This document shows positions 6,545 to 10,924 of a stretch of 10,924 nt of DNA, piece by piece (position 1 is the first letter of the stretch; each line of letters starts with the position of its first letter). The stretch is from the NCBI GenBank assembly GCA_030836325.1, contig JAURQC010000092.1:1-10924 (forward strand), read 5' to 3'. The notes under the pieces are model-generated. The model was not told the DNA's origin, ran no database searches, and saw only the letters and a program-made list of their open reading frames with translations. This stretch comes from Candidatus Nanopelagicales bacterium (lineage in GTDB: Bacteria > Actinomycetota > Actinomycetes > S36-B12). The position numbers and the translations under genes are program-made.

Positions 6545-7067
6545 TCCCGCAGCCCATCGCCGGTTTGCCGCCACCGAACTCCTCACCGCGGCGCGCGGAT
6601 TCCAGGGCGGCTATCAAATGGACACCGTCAACTGGTTGTGGCTGTCGCGGACGCGCGTCATCCATAGCGCCCCGGTACACCAGCACACCGTTGGCGTCGA
6701 ACACGAAGAAGTCGGGTGTGCACACGGCACCAAACGACCGAGCGACATCCTGGCGGGCATCAATGAGGTAGGGAAACGACCAACCAGCACGTTTAGCTTG
6801 CTGCCGTAAGCCATGAATATCGTCTTCGGGATAAGCCTGAACGTCATTACTGCAGATGGCTAGCCACGCAACATTCGACAAAGAGGCGGAAAGGCGCCCT
6901 AATTCCGACTCGACGGACTGCACGTAAGGGCAGTGGTTGCAAGCGAAGACGACGACGAGAGGGCGGCCGTTGGCCACATCGCGAACGCGAACGTCGGTTC
7001 CGTCCAGATCCGGCAGCGTGACATCCGGCAACCGATCGAGTCGGGTGTGTTCGGATTCAATGGGCAC
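6525..7067 (-). CDS. Thioredoxin-like redoxin (AhpC/TSA-type), CNHC motif
   Basis: A 180-residue cytosolic thioredoxin-fold protein. FACNHCPYV at 41-49 carries the CxxC pair C43/C46 after the first strand. SNDVQAYPEDD at 73-83, SFPYLIDARQDVA at 97-109, and CTPDFFVFD at 116-124 with the cis-proline P118 follow. LVYRGAMDDARP at 129-140 and the C-terminal GCGIKW at 172-177 are features of this thioredoxin subfamily. C116 and C173 are further cysteines. It probably reduces disulfides or peroxides, but no substrate can be named. The start is GTG at 7067, placed by an AGGAG Shine-Dalgarno inside the end of the upstream gene. The frame is open further upstream but would overlap that gene. It lies 2 nt after the sucrase/ferredoxin-like stop. 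Its 3' end overlaps fprA by 20 bp. Confidence 0.88.
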   Translation of the reverse strand: MPIESEHTRLDRLPDVTLPDLDGTDVRVRDVANGRPLVVVFACNHCPYVQSVESELGRLSASLSNVAWLAICSNDVQAYPEDDIHGLRQQAKRAGWSFPYLIDARQDVARSFGAVCTPDFFVFDANGVLVYRGAMDDARPRQPQPVDGVHLIAALESARRGEEFGGGKPAMGCGIKWREQ

Positions 7068-7069
7068 GG

Positions 7070-7999
7070 CTACTCCTGATCGAGGGTGACGTCGCGGACC
7101 TTCCACACGGTACGGGTTGTGCTTTCGGCGCCGCACGAGGCGGGGGAGGAGACCGTCGACGACACGCAGTGCACCGCCCATGAACCATGGTCAGGGACAG
7201 CGACTCTCACGAGTTGTTCGTGGTGCCCATCGATAGAGGCCGCGCTTGAGGTCTCAACGTCCGTGTCGGTAGACCACGATAGGTCCAGGACTTCACGAAC
7301 CGCCTGATCGGCCGCCTGTTCCCACGGCGGTAAATAGCTGGCGCCTCGCAGGGCTGCAGCGGGGGGCTCGCCCAAGACTTCGAAACTGGGAAATTGATCC
7401 TGGCGTCCGTACAGGCGCCCCGAAGGCAAAAATAGGCTTGTCGGGGCAAAACGGTGTCCCCCGAGGTGGCTGCATTCCCACGGACCGAACTTTTGATCAC
7501 CGAATTCCTCAGCCAATTTCGCGGCACGGTCACGGACGTAGCGACGTCCAAGCGTGGCGCAACAGGCATCCCTCTTGCTGTGAGTACATATGAATTCCCA
7601 AGGCCGATTGATCTGTTGGCCCATCGTCGGGAGCTGCCCACTTGCGATCGCCGCGGGGTCCCACTCGAGCACTTCGCGCAGATCCCCAAGGATCCCATGG
7701 CGTCCCCGGGAGTTACTGGAACTACAGCTGGCTACCCAAACATTTCTAGGTTCCTGAGGGCTGATGTGGCGTCGATCGTCATGTCTGGCCAGCACCGTTC
7801 GCACTCCCCATGTCCGAAGCGCGTCTGTCAGGTACGCGACCAGTTCCGGAGCGAGGCCAGAATCGGCGATTGCGTCGCGCCCCCACGGACCTGGGTGTTC
7901 GAGCACGATCCACGCCTGTGCTGCGGGGGCGGTTCCGGCCAGGGGTTCGGCTGCGGTTCGCGAGGAGTGCGAACACGATGCAGGTTTGCCCACCATCAC
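7070..7999 (-). CDS. Sucrase/ferredoxin-like family protein (Suc_Fer-like, thioredoxin fold)
   Basis: A 309-residue cytosolic protein of the sucrase/ferredoxin-like family, whose members have a thioredoxin-like ferredoxin domain; the biochemical role of bacterial members is poorly defined. The N-terminal half has C9 and then EPLAGTA at 18-24 and [14 protein letters not shown] at 30-43. The second half has [15 protein letters not shown] at 138-151 (C138, C146, C147) and [14 protein letters not shown] at 174-187, the likely Fe-S or redox-active region. The C-terminus from about 245 is less conserved to my eye. The start is GTG 7999 or the adjacent ATG 7996. The parC stop (TGA) overlaps both, by four bases or one base, so translation is probably coupled to parC. 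The thioredoxin-like gene follows after 2 nt. The old sucrase name should not be read as sugar hydrolysis. Confidence 0.85.
   Translation of the reverse strand: MMVGKPASCSHSSRTAAEPLAGTAPAAQAWIVLEHPGPWGRDAIADSGLAPELVAYLTDALRTWGVRTVLARHDDRRHISPQEPRNVWVASCSSSNSRGRHGILGDLREVLEWDPAAIASGQLPTMGQQINRPWEFICTHSKRDACCATLGRRYVRDRAAKLAEEFGDQKFGPWECSHLGGHRFAPTSLFLPSGRLYGRQDQFPSFEVLGEPPAAALRGASYLPPWEQAADQAVREVLDLSWSTDTDVETSSAASIDGHHEQLVRVAVPDHGSWAVHCVSSTVSSPASCGAESTTRTVWKVRDVTLDQE
7073..7077 (-). promoter_or_regulatory. Shine-Dalgarno that decides the start of the thioredoxin-like gene
   Basis: AGGAG on the minus strand lies 5 bases before the GTG at 7067-7065, within the last codons of the upstream gene. 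It supports the 180-residue product over a longer reading frame. Confidence 0.65.
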
Positions 8000-10521
8000 G
8001 CGATAGATCCGCCGAAGGCCGCGATCGGGGCACTCGGCGGTGTCCCGGTTGCATCTCGCTTGTCGGTGACCCCGGGTAGCTCGACGGACTGCCCGGCCGC
8101 TGTCGAGGCGCGTACGGGCCCATCACCCACCCAGGCCGCAACGATCGAATCCTCACCCGAGCGTAGTTTGTGGCAACGAACGCCCATGGTCGCGCGACCC
8201 TTGCTCGGATATATCGAAAGTGGACTTACTTTCACGGATCCAAGTTCCGTTCCAGGAAGGGCGCTTGAGGAGCCGGACAGGGTTGCCACGACGCCTGGAC
8301 TAACCGCCCCGCCTGTTGGAGATAGCTCGGCGGGCAATGCACCGAAGAAAACAACCTCTGCACCGTCGGAGAGTTTGACTCCTGCCATACCGGAGGCAGC
8401 GGACCCCTGGACCCGCACGCTTGTTGCCGGAAAGACCAGAAGGTTGCCGTGAGAGGTGACGAACGCCAGGTTCGCCGTCTCAACCATCGCCTCCGGCGTG
8501 TAGGTCACGCCTACTACTTCATCGGTGGGGTCCAGCGTGATGATCGATGCGACGCGGGATCGAGTGGTCAGAGCTGGCACCGTGACACGCTTGACAACGC
8601 CCAAGCGGGTTCCGATTGCAACGGTTGAGTGACCGTCGAAGGGCGACAGGCCCACAACTCGTTCGCCCGGTTCAAGGTCAACGAATGCACCCAGCGGTGC
8701 CCCGGCAGCTAGCGAGGGCACCCCAGCTACTGGCGGGATGGATGGCAAGTCAACGGCTTCGATAGCCACGATCCGACCTGCAGTTGTGACGGCTCCGATG
8801 ACTCCGCGTGTGGTTCCAGTGCACAAGGATGTGATGACGTCATGGGCCGCACGAACCGTCGCTGCATTGCGGTCCTGTGCGACCGCACTGGTTCGGGCAA
8901 TAAGCCCGGTGCTGGACAGCAGGACCACACACGGCTCGTCTGCGACTTCCAACGTTGACGCCTTAGGTCCGCCCGGTCTGGTGGATTTCGCAGCGACCGG
9001 CGCCGATCCTTCGAGGAGTGTGGTTCGGCGCGGTGTTGCCAGGCTGGCACTGACGTCGGCCAGTTCGGTTGAGACAACCTCTCTGAGTTGAGCGTCATCA
9101 GCCAAAATCGCATCAAGACGGTCGATGCTCGATCGAAGATCGTCTGCTTCGGCTTCGAGTTCTATTCGGCTGAACTTTGTGAGTCGGCGTAGTGGCATGT
9201 CCAGGATGTAGGTCGCCTGTACGTCACTGAGGTCAAAGACCGACATCAGGCGGTCTTTTGCCTCAGAGGCGTTCTCGCTGGCACGGATTAGTTCAATCAC
9301 TTCGTCGATATCGACAATCGCCATGAGGAGACCATCAACTAGGTGCAGGCGATCGGCAGCCTTGCGCCGTCGGAATTCGCTACGTCGACGCACAACCTCG
9401 AAGCGGTGGTTAACGAACTGCTCCAGCAGCTCGCGCAGTCCCAAGGTGCGCGGTTGGCCGTCCACCAAGGCCACAGCGTTGATCGTGATGCTGTCTTCCA
9501 TCGGTGTCATCTTGTACAGCTGCTCAAGCATCGCTTCGGGTTCAATGCCGCTCTTGAGCTCGATCACCAAACGAAGGCCCGACTGCCCGTCGGACAGGTC
9601 GACGACGTCTGCAATTCCGTTCAGCTTCTTGGCCTGCACCAGATCCTTGATGCGTTCGATCACTCGCTCGGGACCGACTCCAGCGGGAAGCGAAGTTGCG
9701 ACGATTCCACGCCGCCGTGGCGTGACGTTCTCTACGCTCGTACTGGCTCTGAGACGGAATGAGCCTCGACCGCTTTGATATGCCTCGCGTACGCCGTCCA
9801 GCCCGATTATCTCTCCACCACCGGCAAAATCTGGTCCGGGAATGAAAGCCATGAGTTCACTGGTGGTGGCATCAGGGTGAGCGATCATGTGACGCGCCGC
9901 CGCAATGACTTCACCGAGATTGTGCGGCACGAGATTGGTCGCCATGCCGACGGCTATCCCACTGGAGCCATTGACGAGCAGATTGGGGAACGCAGCAGGC
10001 AGCACGATGGGCTCCTGCTCACGTCCGTCGTAGTTTGCAGCAAAGTCGACGACGTCCTCGTCGAGTCCTGCAGTCAGATCTAATGCCGGATTTGCGAGGC
10101 GGGCTTCGGTGTAGCGCATGGCCGCCGGGCCGTCATCGAGGGAGCCGAAATTTCCGTGCCCGTCCACCAAGGGCAGACGCAGCGTGAACGGCTGGGCGAG
10201 GCGAACCAGAGCGTCGTAGATGGCTGAATCGCCGTGTGGGTGAAGACGACCCATCACCTCGCCCACGACCCGCGCGCTCTTGACATGTCCGCGATCAGGG
10301 CGAAGGCCCATCTGCGCCATCTGGAACAGGATTCGGCGCTGGACGGGCTTCAGGCCATCACGGGCATCGGGCAAAGCACGGGAGTAGATGACGGAGTAGG
10401 CGTATTCCAAGAATGACGAACTCATCTCCTCGGAGACGTCTGTATCGAGAATTTGGCCACCGTCGCGTGACGAAGCGGTCGCACGTTTCGACGTACTCTT
10501 CCTGGCGCCCTTGCTGGCCAC
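7996..10521 (-). CDS. parC: DNA topoisomerase IV subunit A (ParC, GyrA-like)
   Basis: DNA-cleaving subunit of the type IIA topoisomerase, partner of ParE; 841 residues. After a basic Ser/Lys tail (1-20), [20 protein letters not shown] at 36-55 opens the winged-helix and tower region. [17 protein letters not shown] at 94-110 is the quinolone-resistance segment, with Ser99 and Asp103 at the positions equal to GyrA Ser83 and Asp87. The catalytic Tyr is Y137 in [24 protein letters not shown] and [25 protein letters not shown] are standard. From about 530 a beta-pinwheel C-terminal domain follows, ending with [13 protein letters not shown] see no GyrA-box (QRRGGKG), so this is ParC rather than GyrA. 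A Pro/Lys-rich linker lies at about 500-525. The start is a GTG with ggtagg 5 bases ahead, and the pfkB stop is 6 nt away. Resemblance to Streptomyces ParC runs along the whole length. Confidence 0.95.
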   Translation of the reverse strand: MASKGARKSTSKRATASSRDGGQILDTDVSEEMSSSFLEYAYSVIYSRALPDARDGLKPVQRRILFQMAQMGLRPDRGHVKSARVVGEVMGRLHPHGDSAIYDALVRLAQPFTLRLPLVDGHGNFGSLDDGPAAMRYTEARLANPALDLTAGLDEDVVDFAANYDGREQEPIVLPAAFPNLLVNGSSGIAVGMATNLVPHNLGEVIAAARHMIAHPDATTSELMAFIPGPDFAGGGEIIGLDGVREAYQSGRGSFRLRASTSVENVTPRRRGIVATSLPAGVGPERVIERIKDLVQAKKLNGIADVVDLSDGQSGLRLVIELKSGIEPEAMLEQLYKMTPMEDSITINAVALVDGQPRTLGLRELLEQFVNHRFEVVRRRSEFRRRKAADRLHLVDGLLMAIVDIDEVIELIRASENASEAKDRLMSVFDLSDVQATYILDMPLRRLTKFSRIELEAEADDLRSSIDRLDAILADDAQLREVVSTELADVSASLATPRRTTLLEGSAPVAAKSTRPGGPKASTLEVADEPCVVLLSSTGLIARTSAVAQDRNAATVRAAHDVITSLCTGTTRGVIGAVTTAGRIVAIEAVDLPSIPPVAGVPSLAAGAPLGAFVDLEPGERVVGLSPFDGHSTVAIGTRLGVVKRVTVPALTTRSRVASIITLDPTDEVVGVTYTPEAMVETANLAFVTSHGNLLVFPATSVRVQGSAASGMAGVKLSDGAEVVFFGALPAELSPTGGAVSPGVVATLSGSSSALPGTELGSVKVSPLSIYPSKGRATMGVRCHKLRSGEDSIVAAWVGDGPVRASTAAGQSVELPGVTDKRDATGTPPSAPIAAFGGSIA

Positions 10522-10527
10522 CTGTGC

Positions 10528-10924
10528 CTACCGTCCCTTCTCGCTGTACTGCTGAACCACAGATCCGGCGGTTGGACTCGCTCCGATTCGGGAGACAGCC
10601 CGCGCCGCCACCGACGACCCACTGGCTAATGCAACGCTTAGCGACTCATCGGTTGCAAGCTCCCCGCCCGAGGCAGGACGCCAGGTTGCCAGGAAACCCG
10701 CAGCGAAGGCGTCCCCCGCGCCGGTTGTGTCGATCACGTTGGTGCGCTCCGCATGGGCGTGAGACCAGATGCCCGGAGCAGACGCGTAGGAGCCGTGCGC
10801 GCCCGCCTTCACCACGACCACGCCCGCAAAACCGGAGAGGTCTCGGAAATTGGCCACGTGTTGCTCCAGGACTGAGGCAGCGGGAATCCCACCATCAGAA
10901 TTGTCTGGCGCCCCGGCTAGTGCC
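10528..10924 (-). CDS. PfkB-family carbohydrate kinase, C-terminal part (cut by window edge)
   Basis: The 3' end of a ribokinase/PfkB-type sugar or nucleoside kinase gene, about 132 residues visible. The reading frame is open to the right edge, so the true start is outside; the GTG at 10857 is internal. GVVVVKAGAHGSYA is the strand and turn before the ATP site. VIDTTGAGDAFAAGFL is PfkB signature 2, with the catalytic Asp in GAGD. A helix rich in Ala and Ser follows, then the end VVQQYSEKGR. The substrate cannot be told from this half. The stop lies 6 nt before the parC start, so the two are probably co-transcribed. Confidence 0.9.
   Translation of the reverse strand, partial: ALAGAPDNSDGGIPAASVLEQHVANFRDLSGFAGVVVVKAGAHGSYASAPGIWSHAHAERTNVIDTTGAGDAFAAGFLATWRPASGGELATDESLSVALASGSSVAARAVSRIGASPTAGSVVQQYSEKGR

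Noticed and set aside
7454..8452. 332-codon plus-strand reading frame
   Set aside because: It is antisense to the sucrase/ferredoxin-like gene and the end of parC. Its translation has no recognisable domain, and long antisense frames are common in GC-rich coding DNA.

Overview
The window is a dense stretch of actinobacterial chromosome, and almost all of it is housekeeping. The evidence for Actinomycetota is a Lys/Ala-rich repeat tail on the principal sigma factor, a small Cys/His actinobacterial protein next to a ParE-type topoisomerase gene, an FprA-type ferredoxin-NADP reductase, a sucrase/ferredoxin-like protein, GC-rich coding sequence and several GTG starts. I cannot fix a genus from the sequence.

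Left part, mostly plus strand. The window opens inside the gene for the principal sigma factor (RpoD/SigA/HrdB type), in a 60-bp in-frame tandem repeat that runs off the left edge. Two bases after its stop begins a crotonase-family gene that closely resembles E. coli ScpB/YgfG, methylmalonyl-CoA decarboxylase. A small minus-strand gene for a Cys/His, probably zinc-binding, protein follows (DUF7455-like). It is divergent from the gene for topoisomerase IV subunit B (parE). The 182-bp region between the two holds a perfect 8-bp inverted repeat and a possible leaderless promoter for parE.

Middle. Downstream of parE on the plus strand are a small beta-class carbonic anhydrase and an FprA-like ferredoxin-NADP reductase, with tight or overlapping junctions. 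A minus-strand run meets this group head-on, and the two 3' ends overlap by 20 bp.

Right part, minus strand, in order of transcription: the 3' part of a PfkB-family sugar kinase gene (cut by the right edge), parC (topoisomerase IV subunit A), a sucrase/ferredoxin-like thioredoxin-fold Fe-S protein and a thioredoxin-like protein with a CNHC motif. Junctions are 6 nt, a 1-4 nt overlap and 2 nt, so this looks like one operon.

The two subunits of topoisomerase IV thus face each other around four carbonic-anhydrase/redox genes. I see no tRNA, rRNA, CRISPR, mobile element, prophage or defence system. I found no clear new system. The items most worth a second look are the sigma-factor repeat tail, the parE upstream inverted repeat with its possible leaderless start, the conserved-looking small DUF7455-like protein and the ScpB-like gene behind the sigma factor.
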